A stretch of 41,816 nucleotides of DNA from Sphingomonas sp. (GCA_013816595.1 JACDEB010000009.1:1-41816), one strand, 5' to 3'; counted from the stretch's first letter, positions 30,609-41,580 are shown. A program made the numbers and translations. Notes: a model not told the origin generated them from the sequence alone.

Positions 30609-31826
30609 TCAGTCGAGGCTTGCCCGTTCGACCTGGAAACCGGCCGCTTCGAGCCGTTTGACGACATCGTCGATGGCCGCCGCGTCGCGCGCTTCGCATT
30701 CGACCTCGATGACGGTGTCCTTGGCCGGAAGGCGGGTGAAGATACGGCTGTGGTTGATTTCGATGATGTTGACGCCGGCGTTGTGAAACTGCTCGGTGAT
30801 CAGTGCAAGCGCTCCCGGCCGGTCCTCGGCGGCGATCTTGAGCCGGGCGATTCGGCCCTGGCGGACGAGGTCGCGGACCAGGACGTTGGCGAGCAAATGC
30901 GTGTCGATATTCCCACCGCACAGGATGGTTGCGACCTTCTTCCCGGCAAAACGCTCCAGGTCGCTGATGATCGCTGCAAGGCCCGCGGCGCCGGCCCCTT
31001 CGACCACCGTCTTTTCAATCCCGGCCAGCATCGCGACGGCGCGTTCGAGGTCGCGTTCGGACACGAGTACGAAATCGTCGGCCAGTCGCTTGAGGATGGC
31101 CGAGGTCAGCCGGCCCGGTTCCTTGACCGCAATGCCTTCGGCCAAAGTATCGCCGCCGAGTGGCATGCGGCACCCTTCGACCGCGCATTTCATCGATGGA
31201 TAGAGTTCGGCTTCGACTCCGATCATCTGGATCGCGGGCTTCAGCGCCTTCACCGCGGTGGCGACCCCACTCATCAGCCCGCCGCCGCCGATCGGCACCA
31301 CGATCATGTCGAGGTCCGGCGCATCCTCGAGAATTTCCAGACCGAGCGTTCCGGCCCCGGCAATGACGTCGGGATCGTCGAACGGATGAACGAACACCAG
31401 CCCCTCCTCGAGCTCGAGCTCGCGCGCCTTTGAATATGCATCGTCGAACATCGCGCCGTGAAGGATGACCCGCGCACCATGCCCTTCGGTCTGGGTGACC
31501 TTGATCGTTGGGGTCGGCGACGGCATCACGATGGTCACCGGAATGCCGAGCCGTTTGCAGTGATAAGCGACGGCTTGGGCATGATTGCCGGCCGACGCCG
31601 CGATCACCCCGCGCGCCCGTTCCTCGGCGGTCAGCTGGAGCAATTTATTGAGCGCTCCGCGCTCTTTGTACGCGGCGGTGAACTGGAGGTTCTCGAACTT
31701 CAGCCACACTTCGGCGCCGACGATTTCGGACAGGGTCCGGCTAATCAACATCGGCGTTCGAACGACAGCGCCGCGGATGCGCTCGGCGGCGGCGCGAATA
31801 TCGTCGATCGTCGGTGCTTCAGCCAT
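30609..31826 (-). CDS. ilvA: threonine ammonia-lyase with ACT domain
   Basis: LKFENLQFTAAYKERGALNKLL (PLP Lys), SAGNHAQAVAYH, C-terminal ACT; start refined. Confidence 0.95.
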   Translation of the reverse strand: MAEAPTIDDIRAAAERIRGAVVRTPMLISRTLSEIVGAEVWLKFENLQFTAAYKERGALNKLLQLTAEERARGVIAASAGNHAQAVAYHCKRLGIPVTIVMPSPTPTIKVTQTEGHGARVILHGAMFDDAYSKARELELEEGLVFVHPFDDPDVIAGAGTLGLEILEDAPDLDMIVVPIGGGGLMSGVATAVKALKPAIQMIGVEAELYPSMKCAVEGCRMPLGGDTLAEGIAVKEPGRLTSAILKRLADDFVLVSERDLERAVAMLAGIEKTVVEGAGAAGLAAIISDLERFAGKKVATILCGGNIDTHLLANVLVRDLVRQGRIARLKIAAEDRPGALALITEQFHNAGVNIIEINHSRIFTRLPAKDTVIEVECEARDAAAIDDVVKRLEAAGFQVERASLD

Positions 31827-31878
31827 GGCGCCGTGGCCTAGCGCTTCACCGGCGCGCAAACAATGCTATGCCCGCTTC

Positions 31879-33527
31879 ATGCACAAACCCCTCATCGCGC
31901 TCACAGCAGCGCTGCTCGCCACCGCCGCCAATGCCGCGACGCTGATCGATAATGTAAATGGCGTCGGGGTCGATGATCAGGGCCGGATTTTCCGCTTCTC
32001 GGGGCTCGTGGTGGCAGACGTCGGCAAGGTCGAGCGGCTGTCCGGGCCGATGAGCCGAAACCGGCAGCCGCGCACACAATCGACGGCGGCGGGCGCACAT
32101 TACTACCGGGCCTGATCGATTCGCACGGCCATGTCGCCGGCCTCGGCCAGGCCGCGGCGACGCTCGATCTGGTCGGCACTTCCTCGCTTGGCGAATTGCA
32201 GCAGCGGCTGAAGGACTATGCCGCCGCGCATCCCGGCGACGGCTGGATCATCGGCCGCGGCTGGAACCAGGAATTGTGGCCGGTCAAAACCTTCCCTTAT
32301 GCCGCTGAACTCGACTCGATCGTCGCCAACCGGCCGGTCGTGCTCGAACGGGTCGATGGCCACGCTTTGGTCGCCAACAGCGCCGCACTGCGCGCCGCCG
32401 GGGTCACTGCAGCGACTCCAGCGCCGAGCGGGGGCCAGATCGATCGCGGACTGTTCGTCGATAATGCGATGGACCTGATCGGCGCCAAAATCCCCGACGC
32501 CACCCCGGCCGAGCGCGACCAGTGGCTCGCCGCGGCCCAGGCAATGCTGCTCGGCTATGGCATTACCGCGACCGCCGACATGGGCACCGATCCCGGCAGC
32601 TGGGCGGCGATGCGCCGCGCCGGCGAGGCGGGAATGCTCAAGGTTCGGATCATCAGTTACGGCTCGGGACTCGATGGCGCCAAGGCGATTTCGCCGACCG
32701 GCCCGACCAAATGGCTTTATGCCGAGCACCTCCGAATGAACGGCGTGAAACTGTACGGCGACGGAGCGCTCGGCTCGCGCGGTGCATGGCTCAAGGCCCC
32801 TTATGCCGACAAGGCGGGAAGCATCGGCCTGCGCTTTCACAGCGACTCCGAATATGATGCGCTGGTCGCCGACGCCGCCGCCCGCCATTATCAGATCGCG
32901 ACCCACGCCATCGGCGATGCCGCCAACGCCCAGGTCATCAACGCTTACATCAAATACGGCGCGGCGAGCGGCGACAAGCGCTGGCGCATCGAGCATGTTC
33001 AGATCGTTGATCCCAAGGATTTGCCAAAGATTGGCGCCAACAACATCATCGCCTCAATGCAGCCGACCCATCAGACCAGCGACCGGCTGATGGCCGAAGC
33101 GCGCATGGGGCCCAATCGGCTCGACGGTACTTATGCCTGGGCGTCGATGCTGCGCACTGGCGCGCGGCTTGCGTTCGGGTCCGATTTCCCGGTTGAAAGC
33201 CCCAACCCCTTCCCCGGCCTCGCCGCCGCGATCAGCCGCCTGGATATGAACGGGCAGCCGCCGGGGGGCTGGCGGCCGGAGGAGAAGGTCACCTTTGCCC
33301 AGGCGCTCGACGCCTTCACCCGCGGCGGCGCTTATGCCGGCTTCGCGGAACGCAAGTTCGGCGCGCTCGCCCCCGGCGAATGGGCCGATTTCATCATCGT
33401 CGACCGCGACCCGACGGCAATCGACGCGCAGGCGCTTGCGCGGACCAAAGTACTCGAAACCTGGATCGCGGGTCAGCGCGTATGGGCGGCGCCGGCTAAG
33501 GCCGCGGCTGGCGAGCGCGGGAAATAA
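31879..33527 (+). pseudogene. amidohydrolase (YtcJ-like) disrupted by an apparent 1-nt frameshift near 32037-32043
   Basis: 5' frame MHKPLIALTAALLATAANAATLIDNVNGVGVDD...KVERLSG; continues in another frame as ADEPKPAAAHTIDGGGRTLLPGLIDSHGHVAGLGQ...; total 1649 nt, 1 short of a multiple of 3. Confidence 0.8.
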
Positions 33528-35508
33528 GCATCGCCGGAGTGAGCAGCTGCGGCAGTTCCTCCGGCTCGGCCTGGCCCGGAGCGTACCACAGGTAAAGCGG
33601 CACCCCGGCGCGTCCGCGACTCTCAAGGAAACGGCCAATCGCGGGATCGCCGTTAGTCCAGTCACCGACGAGGATGATGACTCCGGCCTCGCGGAACGCC
33701 TTGATGGTTTCGCTGCGGTCGATTGCGGCGGCTTCATTGGCCTTGCACGTAAGGCACCAGTCGGCGGTGAAATAGACGAACACCGGCTTGTTCCGAACGC
33801 GCGCCTGGTCGAGCGCGGCCGCGCTCCATTTGCCGGCGCCAACTGGAACATGCGCAGCGCCACTGGGTGCTGCCGGAACCACCGCGATCGCCGCCCCGGC
33901 GATCAGGATCGTCCCGGCGATCGCCAGCGGCCAACCGGTCTTGCCACCGCGCTGGCGCATTCCAAGCAACGCCAGGACGAGTACGAGCAAGATCGTCGCG
34001 CCAATCCCGACCATCAACGCGTCCCACCCCGCCTGACGATAGAGCAGCCACAGCGCCCCGACCGCAGTCGCCGCCATCGGCAGCGCAAGGAAACGCTGCA
34101 GCCGCGCCATCCACGGACCCGGCTTGGGCAGCATCCGGCGAAGTCCTGGAACGAAGGCAACCACGACAAACGGCAGCGCAAGGCCAAGCCCGAGGGCTGC
34201 GAAGACCAGCACCGCGCCCCACAACGGCAATAAGAGCGCGGCGCCGAGCGCGACCCCCATGAACGGCCCGGCGCAGGGCGTCGCGACAAAGGCGGCAAGC
34301 GCACCGGTACCGAAACTTCCTGTCGGGGCGCTCTCACCGGCCAGGACCGGAAGCTCGAAGATACGAAGGAGGTTGAGCGTTATCGCAACCGCAAGCAGCA
34401 TCAGGACTAAGGTCGTTCGCGGATCCTGCAGCTGGAACGCCCAGCCGGCCGCGCTTCCGCCGGCCTTGAGCAGTAGCAGCGCTCCGCCCAGCGCCGCGGT
34501 TCCGGATATTGTTCCCGCGGAATACGCCAAGGCATCACGACGGGCGTCGCGCTCGCTGCCGCCGGCGCGGGCCAGATGGAGCGTCTTGATCGCCAGGATC
34601 GGAAACACGCATGGCATCAAATTGAGCAGCAGCCCGCCAAGCAGCGCACCGAGCAAGGCCGCGAGCAACCCGACATTCGCCTTCCCGCCAATTGCGGACC
34701 CACCGCTTGGGACCGCGCCCGGGATGGACGTGACTTCGAGCCCCTTCCCCGCGCCATAGGACAACACACCCGCAATCCGGTCGGCCGAAGACTCACCCGC
34801 CTTGAGCTCAGCGACCAGCACATCGCCGTCGCGGCTGAACCGTTGCGGCGCATCATAAGCGATCACGCCTTCGGTCTCGGCGAAGAAATAAGGGTCGGCA
34901 ATGGCGACGCTGGAGGGGATCGGGATGCCGATCCGAAGCGTGTCTCCGGAACGCTCGAAGTGGGCCGCGCTCGCAAGCGGCCGAGGAAGCGCCTGGCGCC
35001 ACGCGTTGAAGCGCGTATCGGGCATTGCCATGCCGCCGGTCGGGACGCTCAGTTCCACCTCGCCCTGTTCCGGAACGCAGATCTTTTCGGTGCAGGCGAG
35101 CCAGCGCATGGTCGCGCCGACCTTGTGGCTTCCGGTCGTGCCGAGCGGAACCTTGAGCCGGGTCAGGACCGCATAATCCTTTTCATAGACGTAATTCACG
35201 ATCCCCGAGACCAGCAGCTTGGTCGGGACCGGATAGCGCAATGGCCCGACCGACCAGCCGGCGGGCAAATGCCACTCGACACTCATCGGCAGGCCGGCGT
35301 CGCCCGGGTTGAGCCAGTAACCGTGCCAGCCGGGCTTGGTTTTCATCAGTATCGCGAAGTCGGCCTCGCCGCCGGGATTGCCACGCGCGTCGATCACCAA
35401 CTCGGGCTGGATCGCATTGCCGCGCGTCGGCGCCTCCCCGATGCGGTCGAATTGAGCGGCGGCTGGTGCCGCGATCAGCACCAGGAATAGGAACAGCAGG
35501 CGTTTCAT
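33496..35508 (-). CDS. DsbD/ScsB-like thiol:disulfide interchange protein
   Basis: Signal peptide, N-terminal domain, multi-TM LLNLMPCVFPILAIKTLHLAR, thioredoxin-like VYFTADWCLTCKANE. Confidence 0.93.
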   Translation of the reverse strand: MKRLLFLFLVLIAAPAAAQFDRIGEAPTRGNAIQPELVIDARGNPGGEADFAILMKTKPGWHGYWLNPGDAGLPMSVEWHLPAGWSVGPLRYPVPTKLLVSGIVNYVYEKDYAVLTRLKVPLGTTGSHKVGATMRWLACTEKICVPEQGEVELSVPTGGMAMPDTRFNAWRQALPRPLASAAHFERSGDTLRIGIPIPSSVAIADPYFFAETEGVIAYDAPQRFSRDGDVLVAELKAGESSADRIAGVLSYGAGKGLEVTSIPGAVPSGGSAIGGKANVGLLAALLGALLGGLLLNLMPCVFPILAIKTLHLARAGGSERDARRDALAYSAGTISGTAALGGALLLLKAGGSAAGWAFQLQDPRTTLVLMLLAVAITLNLLRIFELPVLAGESAPTGSFGTGALAAFVATPCAGPFMGVALGAALLLPLWGAVLVFAALGLGLALPFVVVAFVPGLRRMLPKPGPWMARLQRFLALPMAATAVGALWLLYRQAGWDALMVGIGATILLVLVLALLGMRQRGGKTGWPLAIAGTILIAGAAIAVVPAAPSGAAHVPVGAGKWSAAALDQARVRNKPVFVYFTADWCLTCKANEAAAIDRSETIKAFREAGVIILVGDWTNGDPAIGRFLESRGRAGVPLYLWYAPGQAEPEELPQLLTPAMLISRARQPRP

Positions 35509-35517
35509 CGTGCGACC

Positions 35518-35596
35518 GTCATTGCGGGGAGCGAAGCGACGAAGCAATCCACTTCTTCGCCGCAGCCACTGAATTGCTTCACTTCGCTCGCAATGA
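35518..35596. repeat. inverted palindromic intergenic repeat between dsbD-like gene and metH module
   Basis: cattgcggggagcgaagcgacgaagcaat ... attgcttcacttcgctcgcaatg. Confidence 0.8.
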
Positions 35597-35607
35597 GGAA
35601 ATTCATC

Positions 35608-38226
35608 CTAGTCGAGATTGGGGCGAAGCCAGCGTGTCGCCTGCTCGAGGCTAATTGCGCGCCGCTTGGCATAATCTTCGAGCTGGTCAGGGCCGATGCG
35701 AGCGACTCCGAAATACTGACTGTCGCGGTGGCCGAAATAGAAACCCGACACCGCCGACGTCGGCAGCATGGCGTAATTCTCGGTCAGGCTGACCCCGCCA
35801 GGGGCGCCGCCGAGCATCTCGAACAAGATCGGCTTGAGGCTGTGGTCGGGGCAAGCGGGATAGCCGGGCGCCGGGCGGATCCCCTGATAGGTCTCGCGGA
35901 TAAGGTCCTTGTTGGTGAGATGCTCGTCGGCATAGCCCCACAAGCGCTGGCGAACCTCGGCATGGAGCACTTCGGCGAAGCTTTCCGCTAGCCGGTCGGA
36001 CAAGGCCTTGAGGAGGATGTCCGAATAATCGTCATTTTCGGCCTTGAAGCGCGCCAGATGCGGCTCGATTCCGTGGATTCCGACCGCGAAGCCGCCGATC
36101 GTGTCCTCGCCATCGGGATCGATGAAATCAGCCAGGCACATATTGGCGCGCCCTTCGCGCTTCTTCACCTGCTGGCGGAGGAAGGGAATGCGAACCCAAT
36201 CGTTGCCAGCAAGGACGAGCACGTCATCGCCATCGCGCCGGCACCGCCACAGCCCGACCGTCCCTCTGGGCGTAAGCCAGCGCTCGGCCAGGATCCGGTC
36301 GAGCATTTCATTGGCGTCGGCGAACAGGCTTCGGGCACTCTCTCCGACCACCCGATCGTCGAGGATCGCGGGGTAATTGCCGGCCAGCTCCCAAGCGCGG
36401 AAGAAGGGCGTCCAGTCGATCGACGCCTTGAGATCACGCAGCGGCCATTCGCCGAACGAATGCAATCCGGGCAGCGCAGGCGGCGGCGCCTTGCCCGAGG
36501 GGTCATAAGCAAATGCATTGGCGCGGACGTCGATGAGGCTCGCCAATTCGCTGTGTCCGCTGCGTTTGCGGGCCTCGCGCAGCGCGTCATAATCGGCGGC
36601 GGTGGCTGCGACCAAAGGCGCGCGCTGGGTGTCCGACATCAAGCTCGAGGCGACCCCGACCGCGCGGCTGGCGTCGAGCACGTGGATCACCGGTCCAGTG
36701 TAAGCGGGGTCGATGCGCAGCGCGGTATGCGCCTTGCTCGTCGTGGCGCCGCCGATCAGCAGCGGCAGCGCCAGACCGGCGCGCTGCATCTCGCCCGCAA
36801 CGGTGACCATTTCGTCCAATGACGGCGTGATCAGCCCGCTCAGCCCAATCATGTCGGCGTCATTGTCGTTGGCGGACTGGAGGATGTCCTGCCACGGCAC
36901 CATCACGCCCAGATCAACGACCTCGAAGCCATTGCACTGAAGCACCACGCCGACGATGTTCTTGCCGATATCGTGGACATCGCCCTTGACCGTGGCCATG
37001 ACGATCCGGCCCTTGCCGCGGGTCGATCCGGTGCGTTCCTTTTCCGCTTCGATGAACGGAATGAGGTGGGCGACCGAGCGTTTCATCACGCGGGCCGATT
37101 TGACCACCTGTGGCAGGAACATCTTGCCCGATCCGAACAGGTCGCCGACGACGTTCATACCGTCCATCAACGGGCCTTCAATGACGTGGATCGGGCGCTC
37201 CGCAGACAGCCTGGCTTCCTCGGTATCCTCGACGATATGGGCGTCGATGCCTTTGACCAAAGCGTAACTGAGGCGCTCGGCGACCGGCAGCGAGCGCCAC
37301 TCTGCCGCCGCTTTTTCCTGCGCTTCGTCAGTGCCGCGAAAGCGTTCGGCGAGCGCCACCAGCCGCTCGGTCGAATCGCCGCCGTTTTTGGGCAGCCGGT
37401 CGAGCACGACATCCTCGCACGCCTCGCGCAGCTCGGGGTCGATCGCGTCATAAACATCAAGCTGGCCGGCGTTGACGATGCCCATGTCCATGCCCGCGGG
37501 GATGGCGTGGTAGAGGAATACGCTGTGCATCGCTCGGCGCACTGGCTCATTGCCACGGAACGAGAAACTGAGGTTCGAGAGCCCGCCCGAAATATGCGTC
37601 CCGGGACATAGACGGCGGATCTGGCCCGCCGCTTCGATGAACTCGAGGGCGTAGCGGCGATGCTCGTCGATCCCGGTCGCGACGGCGAAGACATTGGGGT
37701 CGAAGATGATGTCGGTCGGATCGGTGCCATAAGCGACCAGCAGGTCGTAAGCGCGCTTGCAGATTTCGACCTTGCGCGCGGCGCTGTCGGCCTGGCCGGT
37801 CTCGTCGAACGCCATGACCACCACTGCGGCGCCATAAGCGCGGCACTTGGCGGCAAGCTCGAGGAACGGTCCCTCGCCTTCCTTGAGCGAAATCGAATTG
37901 ACCACCGGCTTGCCCGACACGCATTTGAGCCCGGCCTCGATCACGCTCCATTTGGAACTGTCGATCATCACCGGAATGCGGGCGATATCGGGCTCGGCGG
38001 CGATGCGCTTCAAGAAGGTCGCCATCGCCGCTTCGCTGTCGAGCAAGGCTTCGTCCATGTTGACGTCGAGGATCTGGGCGCCGTTTTCGACCTGATCGCG
38101 GGCAACCTCGACCGCGGCTTCAAAATCGCCGGCCAGGATCAGCTTCTTGAACCGCGCCGAGCCGGTGACGTTGCAGCGCTCGCCAATGTTCACGAAGCGC
38201 GCGCCGGCGCCGACGTCCTTGGTCAC
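35608..38226 (-). CDS. metH: methionine synthase, pterin-binding/B12/activation modules (split MetH)
   Basis: [50 protein letters not shown] (cobalamin); C-terminal activation domain; GTG start at 38226. Confidence 0.94.
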   Translation of the reverse strand: MTKDVGAGARFVNIGERCNVTGSARFKKLILAGDFEAAVEVARDQVENGAQILDVNMDEALLDSEAAMATFLKRIAAEPDIARIPVMIDSSKWSVIEAGLKCVSGKPVVNSISLKEGEGPFLELAAKCRAYGAAVVVMAFDETGQADSAARKVEICKRAYDLLVAYGTDPTDIIFDPNVFAVATGIDEHRRYALEFIEAAGQIRRLCPGTHISGGLSNLSFSFRGNEPVRRAMHSVFLYHAIPAGMDMGIVNAGQLDVYDAIDPELREACEDVVLDRLPKNGGDSTERLVALAERFRGTDEAQEKAAAEWRSLPVAERLSYALVKGIDAHIVEDTEEARLSAERPIHVIEGPLMDGMNVVGDLFGSGKMFLPQVVKSARVMKRSVAHLIPFIEAEKERTGSTRGKGRIVMATVKGDVHDIGKNIVGVVLQCNGFEVVDLGVMVPWQDILQSANDNDADMIGLSGLITPSLDEMVTVAGEMQRAGLALPLLIGGATTSKAHTALRIDPAYTGPVIHVLDASRAVGVASSLMSDTQRAPLVAATAADYDALREARKRSGHSELASLIDVRANAFAYDPSGKAPPPALPGLHSFGEWPLRDLKASIDWTPFFRAWELAGNYPAILDDRVVGESARSLFADANEMLDRILAERWLTPRGTVGLWRCRRDGDDVLVLAGNDWVRIPFLRQQVKKREGRANMCLADFIDPDGEDTIGGFAVGIHGIEPHLARFKAENDDYSDILLKALSDRLAESFAEVLHAEVRQRLWGYADEHLTNKDLIRETYQGIRPAPGYPACPDHSLKPILFEMLGGAPGGVSLTENYAMLPTSAVSGFYFGHRDSQYFGVARIGPDQLEDYAKRRAISLEQATRWLRPNLD

Positions 38227-39269
38227 GCGGCGATGACCATCGGTTCGAGCCCGGCGAGCACCGTCGCTTGGCGCGGTGCCGGGACGGCGCGCGGCGTGCA
38301 ATCGCGCGCCGCCCCGGAGATTGCGGCGATGTGCAGCGGGGTCGTCCCGCAGCAACCGCCGACAATATTGATCAGCCCATCGTCGATCCATTCGCGGACC
38401 TGGGCGGCGGTTTCGTCGGCCGCTTCGTCATAATCGCCGAGATCGTTGGGCAATCCGGCGTTGGGATAGGCCATGATCAGCGCATCGGCCGTCCCCGCCA
38501 ATGCCGCTAGATGGGGGCGCAGCTGGGCCGCTCCGAACGAGCAATTGAGGCCGATGGTCAGCGGCCGCGCATGGCGCACGCTGGCCCAGAACGCTTCGAC
38601 CGTATGGCCGCTCAAATTGCGCCCGCTGAGGTCGGTCAGGGTCATCGACACCATCAGCGGCAGCGGCCGGCCAAGCACGCCCTCGGCCTCGAGCGTGGCA
38701 GCGATCGCCGCCTTGGCGTTCAAGGTGTCGAACACGGTCTCGACCAAAATGAAGTCGACCCCGCCCTCGGCCAGCGCTTCGACCTGTTCGCGATAGACCG
38801 CCTTCATGGTGTCGAAATCGACCTCGCGATAGCCGGGGTCGTTGACGTTGGGCGACAGCGACAGAGTCTTGTTGGTTGGACCGAGCGCACCGGCGACCCA
38901 CACAATTCGGCCGTCGCGCGCGGCGATGTCGTCGGCGACTTGGCGGGTGATGCCGGCTGCGGCACGATTGATGTCGCCGACCAAATGCTCGGCGCCATAA
39001 TCGGCCTGGCTGATGCGGTTGGCGTTAAAGGTGTTGGTCGCAAGCACGTCCGCCCCGGCATCGGCGAAGGAGCGGCAGATGCGCGCGGTGAGCTCAGGCT
39101 GGGTGAGGTTGATGAGGTCGTTATTGCCCTTCTGGTCGCGAGCGAGGTCGAAAGTGCCGCGATAATCCTGCTCGACCAGCTTCTCGGCCTGGATAAGCGT
39201 GCCGTAGGCGCCGTCCTTGATCAGGATTCGCCTGGCGGCCTCCGCGCGGAAGGTGTCGGCGGCGGTCAT
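38223..39269 (-). CDS. methionine synthase, homocysteine-binding module (split MetH)
   Basis: [24 protein letters not shown] ... [17 protein letters not shown] (Zn site); start refined to 39269. Confidence 0.93.
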   Translation of the reverse strand: MTAADTFRAEAARRILIKDGAYGTLIQAEKLVEQDYRGTFDLARDQKGNNDLINLTQPELTARICRSFADAGADVLATNTFNANRISQADYGAEHLVGDINRAAAGITRQVADDIAARDGRIVWVAGALGPTNKTLSLSPNVNDPGYREVDFDTMKAVYREQVEALAEGGVDFILVETVFDTLNAKAAIAATLEAEGVLGRPLPLMVSMTLTDLSGRNLSGHTVEAFWASVRHARPLTIGLNCSFGAAQLRPHLAALAGTADALIMAYPNAGLPNDLGDYDEAADETAAQVREWIDDGLINIVGGCCGTTPLHIAAISGAARDCTPRAVPAPRQATVLAGLEPMVIAA

Positions 39270-40168
39270 GCCTTGGCCCTGACGCCGAGCAAATGGCAGA
39301 TGGCGTAGCTGAGCTCGGCCCGGTTCAAGGTGTAGAAGTGGAGCTGGCGCACCCCGCCGGCGTAAAGCTGGCCGGCGAGCTCGGCGGCGACCGTCGCGGC
39401 GATCAGCTGACGCGCGTTGGGCAAAGCGTCGAGCCCTTCGAACAATTGATCGAGCCATGGCGGGATCGCCGTGCCGCAGGCGGCGGCGAAGCGCCGCGTT
39501 TGGGCGACGTTGGAGACCGGCAGGATTCCGGGCACCACCACGATATTCATGCCGGCTGCGGCGATCGCGTCCTGAAAGCGGAAGAAACAGTCGGCGGAAA
39601 AAAAGAATTGCGTGATCGCGCGATTGGCCCCGGCGTCGACCTTGCGCTTGAGATTGTCGAGGTCAGCGGCCTGATCGGGCGAGTCAGGGTGGCATTCGGG
39701 ATAGGCCGCGACCGAAATATCGAACGGCGCGATCGCCTTCAGCCCGGCGACCAATTCGGTGGCATTGGCATAGCCGTCGGGGTGCGGCGCATAGGCACTC
39801 CCGGGTTCGGCGGCATCGCCGCGCAGGGCGACGATATTGCGCACCCCCAATTGCCAATAATCGCGCGCTACCGAATCGACATCGGCCTTGCTCGCGCCGA
39901 CGCAGGTAAGGTGCGCTGCGGGCGTCAGGCTGGTCTCGGCGATAATCCGCTCGATCGTTTCGTGGGTGCGCTCGCGGGTCGATCCGCCGGCGCCATAAGT
40001 CACCGAAACGAACCGCGGATTGAGCGGCGCGAGGGTCTGGATCGACGACCACAGGGTCTCGACCATCTTGTCGCTGTTGGGGGGAAAGAATTCGAAGCTG
40101 ACCTCGATGTCGCCGCGGGCCTCGGCGAACAACGGCAAATGCTGGTTGAGGCGGTCGAGCGCGTTCAT
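39266..40168 (-). CDS. metF: methylenetetrahydrofolate reductase
   Basis: VSFEFFPPNSDKMVETLWSSIQTLAPLNPRFVSVTYGAGGSTRERTHETIERI; start refined. Confidence 0.96.
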   Translation of the reverse strand: MNALDRLNQHLPLFAEARGDIEVSFEFFPPNSDKMVETLWSSIQTLAPLNPRFVSVTYGAGGSTRERTHETIERIIAETSLTPAAHLTCVGASKADVDSVARDYWQLGVRNIVALRGDAAEPGSAYAPHPDGYANATELVAGLKAIAPFDISVAAYPECHPDSPDQAADLDNLKRKVDAGANRAITQFFFSADCFFRFQDAIAAAGMNIVVVPGILPVSNVAQTRRFAAACGTAIPPWLDQLFEGLDALPNARQLIAATVAAELAGQLYAGGVRQLHFYTLNRAELSYAICHLLGVRAKA

Positions 40169-41124
40169 GCGGCCTTCCGCACCCGCTCGGCGGGTTTCGA
40201 GCCGCGCCACAGGGTCACCGTCAGTTCGCCGCCTTCGAGGTGATCGACCTGCTCGACTTCAAGCCCCGCCGAAGCGAACCATCCGGCCATGACATCATCC
40301 TCGAAGCCAAGCCGGATATGAGCATCGGTAAGGCGCAATTCCTCGCGCGCATGGGCCGCGAAATCGATCACCAGCAGTGTCCCGCCGGGACTGAGCACGC
40401 GCGCCGCCTCGCCGATCGCAGCCGCTGGCGAATGGGCATAATGGAGCACCTGGTGGATGATGATATAGTCGGCGCTGCGATCGGCCAGCGGAAGCGCGTA
40501 CATGTCCCCCTGGCGCAGGCTCGAGACGATTCCCGCCGCTTCCAATTTGACCCGAGCCAGCCGCAGCATCTCCGACGAGCGGTCGATGCCGATCGCCTGA
40601 ACCGCGCGCGGGCCGAACAATTCGATCATCCGCCCGGTGCCGGTACCGATATCGACCAGCCGGCCGAGCGATTTCTTGCCAAGCACGCGGTCGATGGCGC
40701 GTTCGACCTCGCTTTCGGCGACGTGGAGCGAGCGGATCTGGTCCCAGACCTCGGCCTGGGCTGCGAAATATCGACCCGCGGCTTCGGCTCGTTCGGTGCG
40801 CACGGCGTCGGTGCGCAGGGCATCGGCGGCGAATAATGCGCGGGTTTCGGCATCCGACCAGCGATCGATGAGCTCGAACATGGGTTCGACGCGCTCGCTA
40901 GCGCCGAGCGTCAGAAACACCCAGCTGCCCTCCTTGCGCCGTTCAAGGACGAAGGCATCGGCGAGGATCTTGAGGTGGCGCGACACCCGCGGCTGGCTCT
41001 GGCCAAGGACCAAGGCAAGCTCGCCGACGGACAATTCCATCGCCCGCAGGAGGGCCAGGATACGCAACCTGGTGGGGTCCGCGAGCGCCTGAAAGCGATC
41101 GGCAAGGGACAAGTCGATGTTCAC
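40165..41124 (-). CDS. ArsR-family regulator fused to SAM-dependent methyltransferase
   Basis: RFQALADPTRLRILALLRAMELSVGELALVLGQSQPRVSRHLKIL plus VDIGTGTGRMIELFGPRAVQAIGIDRSSEMLRLAR; GTG start. Confidence 0.93.
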   Translation of the reverse strand: MNIDLSLADRFQALADPTRLRILALLRAMELSVGELALVLGQSQPRVSRHLKILADAFVLERRKEGSWVFLTLGASERVEPMFELIDRWSDAETRALFAADALRTDAVRTERAEAAGRYFAAQAEVWDQIRSLHVAESEVERAIDRVLGKKSLGRLVDIGTGTGRMIELFGPRAVQAIGIDRSSEMLRLARVKLEAAGIVSSLRQGDMYALPLADRSADYIIIHQVLHYAHSPAAAIGEAARVLSPGGTLLVIDFAAHAREELRLTDAHIRLGFEDDVMAGWFASAGLEVEQVDHLEGGELTVTLWRGSKPAERVRKAA

Positions 41125-41131
41125 GAAGTTA

Positions 41132-41160
41132 AGGATATAAAGATATCTTTATATAGTCAA
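41132..41160 (-). promoter_or_regulatory. promoter with 20-bp palindromic operator of ArsR/met operon
   Basis: Minus strand TTGACT-17 bp-TATCCT; palindrome ATATAAAGATATCTTTATAT at 41135-41154. Confidence 0.75.
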
Positions 41161-41290
41161 TTTTCAACTCGTCGCATAATGTCTTGTGTATTGGTAGGGA
41201 ATTCAGATATTCCAGTCGGCTGGCCTGAAACGGATTCGCACGACAGGCCGAGACCAATGCCACTTTGGCATTATTGGGAGTTGAACGATC

Positions 41291-41551
41291 ATGAAGAAAA
41301 TTGCTGTGACCGTTGCGGTTCTCGCGCTTGGCCTCGCCGCGTGCACCAAGAACGATGCCGACAACGCCGCCGTCAACGAGACCGCGGTTGAAAATGCTGC
41401 TGACGCTGACGTCAATGCCGCGACGACGAGTGCCGACAACGCGCTCGACGCCACCGGCAATGGCGTTGAAGCCACGGTCGATGCCACTGGCAACGCCGTT
41501 GGCAACGCTGCCGATGCGGTCGAAGATTCGGCTCGCAACGCGACCAACTAA
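41291..41551 (+). CDS. small Asn/Ala/Asp-rich lipoprotein
   Basis: MKKIAVTVAVLALGLAACTKND: lipobox LAAC; repetitive DATGNGVEATVDATGNAVGNAADAVED. Confidence 0.85.
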   Translation: MKKIAVTVAVLALGLAACTKNDADNAAVNETAVENAADADVNAATTSADNALDATGNGVEATVDATGNAVGNAADAVEDSARNATN

Positions 41552-41580
41552 GCTTGGTACGCTTCGGCGTGTCGATCGGA

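Noticed and set aside
29382-31433. 683-aa plus-strand ORF covering three minus-strand genes
   Set aside because: Spans membrane protein, bpt and ilvA in antisense; the minus-strand products are clearly recognisable and this one is not.
31585-32115. 176-aa plus-strand ORF
   Set aside because: The first half is antisense to ilvA; only the part from ATG 31879 is the signal peptide/N-terminus of the frameshifted amidohydrolase.
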